This document shows positions 33,900 through 42,320 of a DNA stretch of 49,844 nucleotides, one piece after another (within the stretch, counting starts at the first letter, position 1; each line of letters opens with the position of its first letter). The position numbers and the translations under genes are program-made. The notes below the pieces were generated by a model. The model made no database searches. It was not told the origin of the DNA and saw only the letters and a list, made by a program, of their open reading frames with translations. This stretch comes from Bradyrhizobium acaciae (GTDB taxonomy: Bacteria; Pseudomonadota; Alphaproteobacteria; Rhizobiales; Xanthobacteraceae), in assembly GCF_020889785.1 (NCBI RefSeq), contig NZ_JACMYK010000045.1:1-49844 (forward strand), written 5' to 3'.

Positions 33900-35614
33900 G
33901 CCGCGCTTCTCTCGGCCGCGGCGCCGGCGATGTGCTTGCCCGCGATATAGCCGAAGGTCAGCGCGGGGCCGAGCGTGATGCCGGCGCCGGGATAGTTGCC
34001 GCCCATGATGCTCGTCATGTCGTTGCCGGCGGCGTAGAGGCCGGCAATCGGCTGGCCGTCGGCATCGAGCGCGCGGGCGTTGGCATCGGTCCGGATGCCG
34101 GCATAGGTGCCGAGATCGCCGATCACCATCTTGATGGCGTAGAACGGCCCGTGCTGGATCGGTGCGATGCAGGGGTTGGGCCCGTGCAGCGCGTCGCCCT
34201 GGTAGCGGTTGTAGGCGCGCGAGCCCTTCCCAAAGGCAGGATCGCGTCCCTCGGCCGCGGTCGTGTTGAACGCCGCGACAGTTGCCTCGAGCGCTCCGGC
34301 GTCGATGCCGGCCTGGGCGGCAAGCTCCGACAGTGTCGCGCCGCGCTTGAGATAGCCGGTCTTCAGATGATGGCCGAGCGGCATCGGACGCGGCGGCACG
34401 CAGCCGAGGCCGTATTTGCGCAGCGTCTCGTGATCGCAGACGAGGTGCGCCGCGATCTCTTCGCCGGGCTTCGCCGCCTTGATCATCGCCTGCACGAAGT
34501 CGTGGTAGGAATTGCCTTCATTGGCGAAACGCTTGCCGTCGCGCATGACAGCGATCACGCCGGGTTTGGCGCGATCGATGAAGTGCGGCATCACGCCCTT
34601 TGAGCCGTCCTTGCGCGTGGTGACGGAGACCGGCACCCAGGCCGCCGCATTCGGCAGCGAGTCGTCGACGCGGCCGCCGGCGGATTCCGCAAGCCGCAGG
34701 CCGTCACCGGTGTTGCCCGTCGGGCCCGGCGAGTAATGCTCTTTTCCAGTGGGCGCATGCGGAAACATCTTCTGCCGCCGCGCGACGTCATGCGGAAAGC
34801 CGCCGCAGGCGAGCACTACGCCGCGTTTGGCGTTGACCCGGATAGTACGGCCCTCGCGCATCACGATTGCGCCGCGCACCACGCCGTTCTCGACGATCAA
34901 TTCGCGCACCGGCGAATTGAGCCAGAGCGGGATCTTGAGGTCGAAGGCGGATTTCGCCAGCCGTCCGGCCAGCGCATTGCCGTTGGTCAGCGTCATGCCG
35001 CGGCCGTTGCGCATCACGTCTAGCGCGTGTTTCGACAGCCGCTTGGCGACATAGGCCGCCGACGCCAGCGACCGCGTCGCGCGCATGAAATGCACGATCT
35101 CCTTGCCGGAACCGAGCATCATTCCGAACACGGTGAGTTCGGGCAGGGGGCTGCCGAGATCCTTGAGGGCATCGCCGAGCTCATGGGCGTCGAACGGCCG
35201 CGTCACCATCGAACGGCCGCCTTGCGCGCCGCCGGGCGCTTCCGCGTGGTAGTCCGGGAAGGTCAGCGGCATGTCGAAACGAACAGCGGTGCTGGTCGTG
35301 AAGAAGTCGACCGCCTTTGGCCCTTCGGTCAGGAACGCATCGACGCGGGCCGCGTCGAAGCTGTTGCCGGCTTCATGGCGCAGATAGGTTTTTGCCTGAT
35401 CAGGACTCTCCTCGATGCCCCAGGCCTTGGCCAGCGAGGTACCGGGAATCCACAGCCAGCCACCGGAGCGCGCGGTGGTGCCGCCGAAGCGCGGCTCCTT
35501 CTCGACCACCAGGACCTTCAGGCCGTGATGGCCGGCGGTGACCGCTGCCGACAGCCCGGCGCAGCCGGAGCCGACGACAAGCGCATCGCATTCATACGTT
35601 TCTTGGTTGGCCAC
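33896..35614 (-). CDS. FAD-dependent oxidoreductase, 3-ketosteroid dehydrogenase-like
   Basis: A 572-aa flavoprotein of the fumarate reductase/KstD class. The N-terminal dinucleotide motif VVGSGCAGLSAAVTAGHHGLK is followed by EKEPRFGGTTARSGGWLW, a segment shared with 3-ketosteroid-delta1-dehydrogenases. A C-terminal FAD loop reads YAAGNDMTSIMGGNYPGAGITLGPALTFG. The start is GTG 35614 with AGGA upstream. Such enzymes dehydrogenate ring ketones or reduce enoates; the substrate is not identifiable here. It lies 10 bp after the binding-protein gene, so import and oxidation are co-expressed. Confidence 0.9.
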   Translation of the reverse strand: MANQETYECDALVVGSGCAGLSAAVTAGHHGLKVLVVEKEPRFGGTTARSGGWLWIPGTSLAKAWGIEESPDQAKTYLRHEAGNSFDAARVDAFLTEGPKAVDFFTTSTAVRFDMPLTFPDYHAEAPGGAQGGRSMVTRPFDAHELGDALKDLGSPLPELTVFGMMLGSGKEIVHFMRATRSLASAAYVAKRLSKHALDVMRNGRGMTLTNGNALAGRLAKSAFDLKIPLWLNSPVRELIVENGVVRGAIVMREGRTIRVNAKRGVVLACGGFPHDVARRQKMFPHAPTGKEHYSPGPTGNTGDGLRLAESAGGRVDDSLPNAAAWVPVSVTTRKDGSKGVMPHFIDRAKPGVIAVMRDGKRFANEGNSYHDFVQAMIKAAKPGEEIAAHLVCDHETLRKYGLGCVPPRPMPLGHHLKTGYLKRGATLSELAAQAGIDAGALEATVAAFNTTAAEGRDPAFGKGSRAYNRYQGDALHGPNPCIAPIQHGPFYAIKMVIGDLGTYAGIRTDANARALDADGQPIAGLYAAGNDMTSIMGGNYPGAGITLGPALTFGYIAGKHIAGAAAERSAA

Positions 35615-35624
35615 GCGATCGATC

Positions 35625-36824
35625 CTATTTCTTGAGCAGCGGGCACTTCGACTCGGAGACCGGACGATAGGCGTCCTCGCCCTTCACCGTCTTGATGATG
35701 TCGAGATAGTCCCACGGCTCCTTGGATTCCGAGGGCTTCTTCACCTTCGCCAGATACATGTCGCGGATGACGCGGCCGTCCTCGCGCAGTTTGCCGCCAT
35801 GCACGAAGGTGTCCTCGATGGGCAGCTCGCGCATCTTGGCCATCACCGCCTTGGGATCGTCGGTGCCGGCGGCCTTGATCGCCTTCAGATAATGCAGCAC
35901 CGAGCCGTAGACGCCGGTCTGGATCATGGTCGGCATCACGTTGGTGCGGGCGAAGAACTTCTTCGACCAGGCGCGCGTCTTGTCGTCCATATTCCAGTAC
36001 GACGCCGTGGTCATGTAGGTGCCCTGCGCGGCATTGAGGCCGATCGCATGCACGTCGGTGTCGAACATCAACAGGCCGACCAGCTTCTGGCCGCCCTGCA
36101 CGAGGCCGAACTCACCGGACTGTTTGATCGAATTGTCGGTGTCCTGGCCGGCATTGGCGAACGCCACCACGTCGGCCTTCGAGCTTTGCGCCTGCAGTGC
36201 AAAGGACGAGAAGTCGGCGGTGTTGGTCGGATGCTTGACGCCGCCGAGCACCTTGCCGCCCATCTCGTTGATGAAGCGCGTCGCGTCCTTCTCGAGCTGC
36301 TGGCCGAAGGCGTAATCCGCGGTGATGAAGTACCAGGACTTGCCGCCTTCCGCGATCACCGCCGACGCCGTGACCTTCGACAGTGCGTAGGTGTCGTAGG
36401 TGAAGTGCACGGTGTTGGGGCTGCACAGCTCGTCGGTCAGCGAGCTTGCGCCGGGGCCGGACAGCAGCGCGATCTTGTTGCGCTCGCGCACCATGTTGTG
36501 CACGGCGATCGCGATGCCGGAGTTGGGAATGTCGACGACGGCGTCGACCTTGTTGTTGTCGAACCAGCCCCGCACGATCTGCACGCCGACATCGGTCTTC
36601 ATCTGGTGGTCGGCTGAAATGATCTCGATCGGTTTGCCGAGCACGGTGGGGCCGAATTCCTCAACCGCCATCTTGGCCGCCTCGACCGAGCCCGGGCCGG
36701 AATTGTCGCGGCCCCAGCTCGACAGGTCTGTCAGCACCCCGATGCGCACGACGTCATCGGAAATCTGGGCGTGCGCGGCCGTCGTCATTGCCGCGAGAAT
36801 GGCTGCCGCCAAGAAATGTCTCAT
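35625..36824 (-). CDS. Liv-type ABC transporter substrate-binding protein (orphan)
   Basis: A 399-aa periplasmic binding protein with a signal peptide of about 19 residues ending AHAQ, then VVRIGVLTDLSSWGRDNSGPG. AGGAGGAGG precedes the ATG at 36824. It has no permease or ATPase in its own operon, so it must serve a transporter encoded elsewhere, possibly one of the two in this window. It leads the operon binding protein - FAD oxidoreductase - SDR - IclR. Homologues with this neighbourhood bind aromatic or cyclic acids, but that is context inference. Confidence 0.93.
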   Translation of the reverse strand: MRHFLAAAILAAMTTAAHAQISDDVVRIGVLTDLSSWGRDNSGPGSVEAAKMAVEEFGPTVLGKPIEIISADHQMKTDVGVQIVRGWFDNNKVDAVVDIPNSGIAIAVHNMVRERNKIALLSGPGASSLTDELCSPNTVHFTYDTYALSKVTASAVIAEGGKSWYFITADYAFGQQLEKDATRFINEMGGKVLGGVKHPTNTADFSSFALQAQSSKADVVAFANAGQDTDNSIKQSGEFGLVQGGQKLVGLLMFDTDVHAIGLNAAQGTYMTTASYWNMDDKTRAWSKKFFARTNVMPTMIQTGVYGSVLHYLKAIKAAGTDDPKAVMAKMRELPIEDTFVHGGKLREDGRVIRDMYLAKVKKPSESKEPWDYLDIIKTVKGEDAYRPVSESKCPLLKK

Positions 36825-36868
36825 CGTTCCTCCTCCTGGATGTCCGCATTCTTCGGCGGGTTATCTTA

Positions 36869-36889
36869 TGATTAGGAATTATCTAATCA
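36869..36889. promoter_or_regulatory. Palindromic operator candidate for the catabolic operon
   Basis: TGATTAG and CTAATCA flank GAATTAT, starting 45 bp upstream of the binding-protein start codon. The position and AT-rich symmetry suit a repressor or activator such as the operon's own IclR protein. Confidence 0.5.
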
Positions 36890-36912
36890 GTTTGTCAATG
36901 GCGAATTAAGTG

Positions 36913-36928
36913 TGTGAATGATGTCACA
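36913..36928. promoter_or_regulatory. Crp-type dyad TGTGA-N6-TCACA
   Basis: Exact match to both E. coli Crp half-sites with the correct 6-bp spacer (TGTGAATGATGTCACA). It lies 89 bp before the binding-protein start on the minus strand. Two further TCACA-bearing sites occur at 38410 and 46480. Confidence 0.55.
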
Positions 36929-37158
36929 AAGCTGGCCATCGAATGGCCCACTGCTTCACATTTGGTGAGTAGGCGCTTACATGGCTCATCCGGGACGGCG
37001 CCGCGGCGATCTCGCGGCAGTGCCAGGTTGCTATGAAACAGGGGAGTTTCGCGGACGGCGACGCACTTCGCCGCCCGGGCTGAGCCACCCGTCTCGGGTA
37101 TTGGCTCCTGCGGGGCGGTGCATCAAGAGCGTCGGCGGGCTGCGATCATAGACGGATC

Positions 37159-38088
37159 ATGTTGAGACAGCTCTTCGCGCCGCAGCTCGTCATTCTCTAC
37201 GTGCTGGCGGCTTCTACACTTTACGTGCACTTCCGCGGCAAGCAGCGGCTGCGCTTCGCCCGCCAGCTCGGCGATCATTCGACCTACCTCGCGCCTTACA
37301 ACGTGCTGATGTATGCGGGCTCCGCGGTATCAAACACGCCGGTGATCCCGCTCGAGCAATTCCCCGAGCTGAAGAAGCTTTCCGACAATTGGGAGATGAT
37401 CCGCGACGAAGCCACGAGGCTGTTCGACGAGGGCTTCATCCGCGCCGCGGCCAAGAACAATGATTGGGGCTTCTACTCGTTCTTCAAGAGCGGCTGGAAG
37501 CGGTTCTATCTGAAATGGTACGACGATTTCCTGCCGTCGGCGCGCACGCTGTGCCCGAAGACGGTGGAGCTGTTGAATTCGATTCCCAGCGTGCATGGCG
37601 CGATGTTCGCGATGCTGCCGCCCGGCGGCAAGCTCGGTGCCCATCGCGATCCCTTCGCCGGCTCGCTGCGCTATCACCTCGGCCTCGTGACGCCGAATTC
37701 GAATGAGTGCCGCATTCTCGTCGACGGCGTCGAATGCGTCTGGCGCGACGGCGAGGCCTTCATGTTCGACGAGACCTTCATCCACAGCGCCGAGAACAAG
37801 ACCGACGTCAACCGCATCATCCTGTTCTGCGACGTCGAGCGCCCGATGAAGTACGGCTTCATGACGGCGATGAACCGCTGGGTCAGCCACAACATCGTCA
37901 AGGCGTCGGCGACCCAGAACGTCGACGGCGAGCATGTCGGCGCGCTGAACAAGGTGTTCGGCAAGCTCTACGAGGTCCATCTCGCCAGCCGCAAGGTCAA
38001 GGAGTGGAATCGGAACGTGTATTACACGCTCAAATATTCCGCGACCGCGCTGCTTCTCGGCCTGATCGTGATGTCGGCGCTGCGCTAA
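37159..38088 (+). CDS. LpxO-like aspartyl/asparaginyl beta-hydroxylase family protein
   Basis: A 309-aa membrane-anchored Fe(II)/2-oxoglutarate dioxygenase. One N-terminal hydrophobic helix (about 5-25) and another at the C-terminus (about 290-307) flank the catalytic domain. The iron ligands appear as HRDPF (His-x-Asp) and HSAENKT (distal His), and the 2-oxoglutarate Arg lies in VNRIILFCDVERP. In LpxO-type enzymes this domain hydroxylates lipid A acyl chains at the inner membrane, the reading preferred here given the membrane anchors. A strong terminator follows at 38119-38149. Confidence 0.88.
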   Translation: MLRQLFAPQLVILYVLAASTLYVHFRGKQRLRFARQLGDHSTYLAPYNVLMYAGSAVSNTPVIPLEQFPELKKLSDNWEMIRDEATRLFDEGFIRAAAKNNDWGFYSFFKSGWKRFYLKWYDDFLPSARTLCPKTVELLNSIPSVHGAMFAMLPPGGKLGAHRDPFAGSLRYHLGLVTPNSNECRILVDGVECVWRDGEAFMFDETFIHSAENKTDVNRIILFCDVERPMKYGFMTAMNRWVSHNIVKASATQNVDGEHVGALNKVFGKLYEVHLASRKVKEWNRNVYYTLKYSATALLLGLIVMSALR

Positions 38089-38118
38089 GCGCGCGCGGTC
38101 TTGCCGCGCTGAAAGCAG

Positions 38119-38149
38119 AAGCCCCGGAGCGCGTTCCGGGGCTTTTTTT
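38119..38149 (+). terminator. Rho-independent terminator after the LpxO-like gene
   Basis: AGCCCCGGA and TCCGGGGCT form a 9-bp stem around a 5-nt loop, followed by a run of seven T. It begins 31 bp after the stop codon. Confidence 0.85.
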
Positions 38150-38178
38150 GGAGGCGTGAGCGGTGAGCCGTCACGGCG

Positions 38179-38334
38179 TCAGTCGCGCTCGAAAACCCTG
38201 GCGCCCGGGTAGACCCGCCTGGCGTACGCGACGACCCACTCCCGGTTCTGGCTCTCCAGGAATGGAGTTCGGATCTTGCACGACCCGACGATGAGGTGCC
38301 ACAGGCCATCCAGCTTCTGAATGTTGACGATCAT
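38179..38334 (-). CDS. Small conserved-looking protein, function unknown
   Basis: A 51-residue protein from the ATG at 38334, preceded by GAGGAA at about 9 bp. It reads as a compact folded unit: MIVNIQKLDGLWHLIVGSCK, then REWVVAYARRVYPGARVFERD, with alternating strand-like and helical segments and no signal peptide. The frame extends upstream to 38424, but that lead is Arg/Gln-rich and unlikely. A Crp-type dyad lies 76 bp upstream at 38410-38425. No domain is recognised; its reality rests on the ribosome-binding site and composition. Confidence 0.5.
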   Translation of the reverse strand: MIVNIQKLDGLWHLIVGSCKIRTPFLESQNREWVVAYARRVYPGARVFERD

Positions 38335-38826
38335 TTGAGTGTTCCTCGAAGAACCCGGGTTCCAGTAGCCATTGGTCTCGTGACAGTCTTGCGATTCACG
38401 CCTCGGAGCAGTGATCCTGATCACAGATTTCGGAACGCGGCTCGCGCCCGAGAGTTGCTATGGTTGGCCGTGCTCCGCAGAGAGATTGTGGCCGTGCACC
38501 CGTCGGAATAGCCGCGAGTTTAGAAATCTCCGTCCATCGCTCAACCGTGCGAGCGTAAGCACAGGGCATCACAAGGAATGAGAGAAGCATACCAAGGTAT
38601 GTTGATTCTTGTCCGGCGGCGTAGCGGGACTGCGTTGTCGGGACGATCGCTCATGGCCCCTTAGCCGGAATTCCGCCGGCCGGCCCACTCTTCCACGAGA
38701 GGCATCTCGCCGGCCGCAACGTCGGGCGCCGTTCAACTTTGCGCGGCGCGGTAGCTTCGCGCTCCGATCCGTTACACGGGCGTGATAAAGTCCCCTCAGG
38801 CATTTCGCGTTGAAGGGGACCTTGTC
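38335..38826. other. Intergenic region before malic enzyme
   Basis: A 492-bp gap. It holds the Crp-type dyad at 38410-38425, an imperfect palindrome around GCCGGAATTCCGCCGGC near 38663-38679, and AAGGGGA in front of the malic enzyme. A 64-codon minus-strand frame (38396-38590) with a signal-like start is discussed elsewhere but not accepted. Nothing else is evident. Confidence 0.5.
38410..38425. promoter_or_regulatory. Crp-type dyad AGTGA-N6-TCACA
   Basis: AGTGATCCTGATCACA matches the Crp consensus in 9 of 10 half-site positions, and the core GTGATC-CT-GATCAC is a perfect palindrome. It lies 76 bp upstream of the small minus-strand gene at 38334. Confidence 0.5.
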
Positions 38827-40524
38827 ATGTCGGAGATTACCGGAGCTTTCGCGACCACGGCGTTGAGCGGCTACGAGCTATTGGCCGATCCGCAGTTGAA
38901 CAAGGGCACCGCGTTCTCCGAGGCCGAGCGCGAGGCGTTCGACCTGCATGGCCTGCTGCCGCCCAATATCCTGACGCTGGACGAGCAGGTCTCGCGCCGT
39001 CTGGAGGCGCTGCGCGGCTACGAGACCGACATCGAGCGCTATGCCTTCCTGCGCGAATTGCAGGACACCAACGAGACGCTGTTCTACGCGCTGCTGGTCG
39101 GCAACCTGGAAGAGCTGCTGCCGATCGTCTACACGCCGACCGTCGGCGAGGGTTGCCAAAAATTCAGTCGGCTGTTTCGCAAGCCGCGCGGGCTGTTCCT
39201 CAGCATTCCGCACCAGCACCGGATCGACCGCATTTTTGCCCATCCGCGCTTCGATCACGTCGAGGCGATCGTCGTGACCGACGGCGAGCGCATCCTCGGC
39301 CTCGGCGACCAGGGCGCCGGCGGCATGGGCATCCCGATCGGCAAGCTCGCACTCTATACCGGCTGCGGCGGCCTGCATCCGGCGACGACGCTGCCGATCA
39401 TGCTCGACGTCGGCACCGACAATCCGGACTGCCTGGCCGATCCGCTCTATATCGGCTGGCGCAACGAGCGCGTCCGCGGTCAGCAATATGACGACTTCAT
39501 CGAGGCTTTCGTCTCCGCGGTGGTGAAGCGCTGGCCGCGCGTCCTGCTGCAGTGGGAGGATTTTGCCAAGAACAACGCGACGCGGATGCTCGAGCGCTAT
39601 CGCGACCGGCTCCTGACCTTCAACGACGACATTCAGGGTACCGCGGCGGTCGCAACCGGCGCCTTGCTCTCGGCGATCAACGTCACCGGCGTGCCGCTCA
39701 CCGAACAGCGTGTCGCCGTGTTCGGGGCAGGCTCCGCCGGCTGCGGCATCGCGAGCCTGATCCGCGCTGCAATGGTCGATGCCGGCGTGTCGGAGAGCGA
39801 GGCGGCGAAACGCTTCTTCATGGTCGACCGCGACGGGCTGCTGCTCGAGGGCATGAGCGGGCTCGCCCCGTTCCAGCTTCCGTTCGTGCAGAGCAAGCAG
39901 GCAATCGCGGGCTGGCAGCTCAACCATCCCGACAAGATCGCGCTGCTCGACGTCGTGCGCAACGCCGAGCCGACCGTGCTGATCGGCGTCTCTGGCCAAG
40001 CAGGCGCATTCTCCGAGCCGATCGTCCGCGCGATGGCCGAGTGCAACAAGCGGCCGGTGATCTTCCCGCTGTCCAACCCGACCTCGCGCGAAGAGGCGAC
40101 GCCCGGCGATATCGAGGCGTGGACCGAAGGGCGGGCGCTGATCGGCGTCGGCAGCCCGTTCCCGCCGATCACGCGCGACGGCGCGCGCTTCAAGGTGGAC
40201 CAGACCAACAACTCCTACATCTTCCCGGGCGTCGGCGTCGGCGCGCTCGCGGTGGGCGCGAGCCGCGTCAGCGACGGGATGTTCATGGCCGCCGCCAAGG
40301 CGCTGGCCAGCGTCTCGCCGGCGCGCAACAACCCGAAGCACAATCTGCTGCCGCCGGTCAGCGCGCTGCGCGACGTCGCGCTGACGGTTGCGCTGGCGGT
40401 GGCGCTCCAGGCGCACAAGGAAGGATTGGCCAAGGATATTCCGATCGACCAGGTCGAGACGCGTATCCAGGCCAAGATCTGGACCCCGAGCTACGTGCCG
40501 TATCGGCGCAGCGACCGGCCCTAG
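38827..40524 (+). CDS. NAD-dependent malic enzyme
   Basis: Oxidatively decarboxylates malate to pyruvate, feeding acetyl-CoA supply during growth on dicarboxylates; in rhizobia this step supports symbiotic metabolism. The 565-aa long form without a phosphotransacetylase tail resembles the MaeA/SfcA group. Motifs include YTPTVGEGCQKFS, VTDGERILGLGDQGAGGMGIP, QWEDFAKNNATRML, FNDDIQGTAAVATGA and the cofactor site VFGAGSAGCGIA. The ATG at 38827 is preferred over an in-frame ATG at 38782 because AAGGGGA lies just upstream of it. Its TAG and the stop of the converging MFS gene share the same CTAG. Confidence 0.94.
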   Translation: MSEITGAFATTALSGYELLADPQLNKGTAFSEAEREAFDLHGLLPPNILTLDEQVSRRLEALRGYETDIERYAFLRELQDTNETLFYALLVGNLEELLPIVYTPTVGEGCQKFSRLFRKPRGLFLSIPHQHRIDRIFAHPRFDHVEAIVVTDGERILGLGDQGAGGMGIPIGKLALYTGCGGLHPATTLPIMLDVGTDNPDCLADPLYIGWRNERVRGQQYDDFIEAFVSAVVKRWPRVLLQWEDFAKNNATRMLERYRDRLLTFNDDIQGTAAVATGALLSAINVTGVPLTEQRVAVFGAGSAGCGIASLIRAAMVDAGVSESEAAKRFFMVDRDGLLLEGMSGLAPFQLPFVQSKQAIAGWQLNHPDKIALLDVVRNAEPTVLIGVSGQAGAFSEPIVRAMAECNKRPVIFPLSNPTSREEATPGDIEAWTEGRALIGVGSPFPPITRDGARFKVDQTNNSYIFPGVGVGALAVGASRVSDGMFMAAAKALASVSPARNNPKHNLLPPVSALRDVALTVALAVALQAHKEGLAKDIPIDQVETRIQAKIWTPSYVPYRRSDRP

Positions 40525-41744
40525 AGCCGGACGCCTGCGTCCTGTCGAGTCCGTGCGCCTTGGCCTGACGTGATCCGGCCAAGGATGATCGCGCCAACGC
40601 CGAAGCAAACACAGAGCGCGCAGACCGACGCCCATCCGCCGAGCGCCCAGGCGACGCCGGCAAGCGCGGATCCTGCGGCTCCGCCGATGAAGAATAATCC
40701 CGTATAGAGCCCGTTGAGGCGGCCGCGGATGTCGGGGCGCAAGGAATTGACGGCGTGCCGCCCCAACGTCTGATCGCCGATCACACCGAGGTCGATGACG
40801 ATCGCGGCCAGAACCAGCAGTAGCAAGGCGATGCCGCGGTGCGTTGCCGGATCGAAACCCAGTCGATCCGCACCGAAAACGAGCGCAAGACCGGATCCGG
40901 CGACCACGCAGCCATGTGCAAGGCGCGTCGCCGTTTCGTCGAGACCACGGTCGGCGGCCCATCCGGCAACTGGCGCCACCAGCACCCCACCGATACCCGC
41001 AAGGGCAAACGCGCCGATTCCGACCTGTCCCAGTCCGAATGGAGGCGCCGCAAGCAGAAGCGGGACGCCGGTCCAGAACGCACCGAAACTGCCCATGCAT
41101 AACGCCTGGCACGCAGCACGCCGTTGCAGCGCCGGCTCGCTGCGGAAGACCTTCCATAGCGACGAGAGCAGCCCGGGAAAGCTCAAACGGCTGGCTTGCG
41201 AACCGGCCGGCACGATCATCGCACTGCCGATGCAGACGACCGCAAGCGCGGCGGCGTCGACGAGATAGGCCCCACGCCAGCCGAAGAGGCTGGCCGACAG
41301 ATTGGCGCTCGGTCGCGACAGCAGAACGCCGATCATCAGCCCGCTCATGATCCTGCCGATCACGCGGCCGCGCGCCGATTGCTCGGCCAGACTGGCCGCC
41401 AGGGGAACCACCATTTGCGTGGCGCTTGTGGTCAGTCCCACGGCAAAGATGCTGAGCAGGAAGAGCGTCGCCGAGGGCGACCAGGCCGCGGCCGCCAGCG
41501 CGATGGTCCCGGTCAGGAGCGTCGTCAACATGACGGAGCGCATCGGGAAGATATCGATCAGGGGGACGAGCAGCACCAGTCCGGCGGTGTAGCCGAGCAT
41601 CGGCATCATGGCGATCAGGCCGGCGGCGCCTGCCGTCAGCTCGAATGACGCGGCGATTGGAGCCGAGAGCGATTGCGCGGCGAACAGCGGCAGCACGATC
41701 ACCGCGATCGCCGCGCTCAGTGCTGCTGTGAGAGCACTCTGCAT
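40521..41744 (-). CDS. MFS transporter (DHA-type exporter)
   Basis: About 407 aa with twelve hydrophobic segments. The MFS loop 2-3 motif is degenerate (DIFPMRSVM), while RGRVIGRIMSGLMIGVLLSR is the motif-C-like antiporter region in helix 5, favouring an efflux role. The ATG at 41744 begins just before helix 1; a TTG at 41768 would add 8 residues. It follows the cupin gene by a few bases, so the two form an operon divergent from the MocR regulator that probably controls them. It converges on the malic enzyme with a shared CTAG (40521-40524). Confidence 0.87.
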   Translation of the reverse strand: MQSALTAALSAAIAVIVLPLFAAQSLSAPIAASFELTAGAAGLIAMMPMLGYTAGLVLLVPLIDIFPMRSVMLTTLLTGTIALAAAAWSPSATLFLLSIFAVGLTTSATQMVVPLAASLAEQSARGRVIGRIMSGLMIGVLLSRPSANLSASLFGWRGAYLVDAAALAVVCIGSAMIVPAGSQASRLSFPGLLSSLWKVFRSEPALQRRAACQALCMGSFGAFWTGVPLLLAAPPFGLGQVGIGAFALAGIGGVLVAPVAGWAADRGLDETATRLAHGCVVAGSGLALVFGADRLGFDPATHRGIALLLLVLAAIVIDLGVIGDQTLGRHAVNSLRPDIRGRLNGLYTGLFFIGGAAGSALAGVAWALGGWASVCALCVCFGVGAIILGRITSGQGARTRQDAGVRL

Positions 41745-41771
41745 GGTCGAGGAGTCCAAAGCGCTCAATGT

Positions 41772-42230
41772 CTATAGCGGCTTCATGAGATCTGCGGAGG
41801 TCGCATCTCGTGGCGCGATATAGATCGCGAGCAGGGTCGCCGGCTCGGTCGAACTCGGGTTGCGCGAGACGCGATGAATGGCTCCGGCCGGCTCCCACCA
41901 GGCTTCGCCGGCGCTGTAGGTGCGTTCGGGACCATCGCCGACCTGCGAGGCCACCAGGCCCGAGACGACGTAGGCCATCACTCCGTTGGCATGGACATGC
42001 GCCGGCGATCCCGTTCCCGGAGGGTAGGTCACCTCCACGAGCGTGATGACGCGCGCGGGATTGCCCGGCAGGTCCTGCTTGATCACGTCACGTCTGGAGG
42101 ACTGCCTGGTCCCCGATGCGGCATGTTGCTGCTGCGCATCGGCGTTAGAACTTCGCCCGGCGGCAACGACCGCAAGCAGCGCTGCGATCGAGGCGCGATT
42201 GAAGTCCCGTCGAGGCATGGTGGATTTCAT
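41772..42230 (-). CDS. Exported cupin-domain protein
   Basis: A 152-aa protein with a twin-arginine-like leader (PRRDFNRASIAALLAVVAAG), then a small beta-barrel cupin. The two cupin motifs are recognisable: GTGSPAHVHANGVMAYVVSG (metal His pair and Glu-less variant) and WWEPAGAIHRVSRNPS (second His). It may bind a metal and act on a small molecule in the periplasm, or serve as a sensor. It lies first in the operon with the MFS exporter and is divergent from the MocR gene, which suggests a common inducer. Confidence 0.85.
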   Translation of the reverse strand: MKSTMPRRDFNRASIAALLAVVAAGRSSNADAQQQHAASGTRQSSRRDVIKQDLPGNPARVITLVEVTYPPGTGSPAHVHANGVMAYVVSGLVASQVGDGPERTYSAGEAWWEPAGAIHRVSRNPSSTEPATLLAIYIAPRDATSADLMKPL

Positions 42231-42277
42231 ATCGAAAGCTCCTGATGTTGTTCGAGGCCACCGATCTAGCGATGGAA

Positions 42278-42297
42278 TGGTCTATCCATAAGGGCCA
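42278..42297. promoter_or_regulatory. Inverted-repeat operator candidate for the MocR regulator
   Basis: TGGTC and GGCCA (one mismatch from perfect symmetry) flank TATCCATAAG, ending 23 bp before the MocR start and 48 bp before the divergent cupin start. The position suits shared control of both promoters. Confidence 0.4.
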
Positions 42298-42320
42298 AGA
42301 AGCTGCATATTGACTGGGCC

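Larger units (their letters stand above)
36825..37158. promoter_or_regulatory. Divergent control region with two operator-like dyads
   Basis: A 334-bp gap between the orphan binding-protein operon and the LpxO-like gene. It contains a TGATTAG-7-CTAATCA palindrome (36869-36889) and a Crp-consensus site TGTGA-6-TCACA (36913-36928). The region around 36860-36930 is markedly AT-rich. No gene was found in it. Confidence 0.55.

Noticed and set aside
38396..38590. A 64-codon minus-strand frame with a signal-like start (MLLSFLVMPCAYA)
   Set aside because: No ribosome-binding site was seen, the remainder has no recognisable pattern, and it overlaps the Crp-type dyad.
38878..41898. A minus-strand open frame of about 1006 codons
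   Set aside because: It is antisense to the malic enzyme over half its length, is rich in Arg, Gln, His and Asp as expected of GC-rich shadow frames, and shows no domain.
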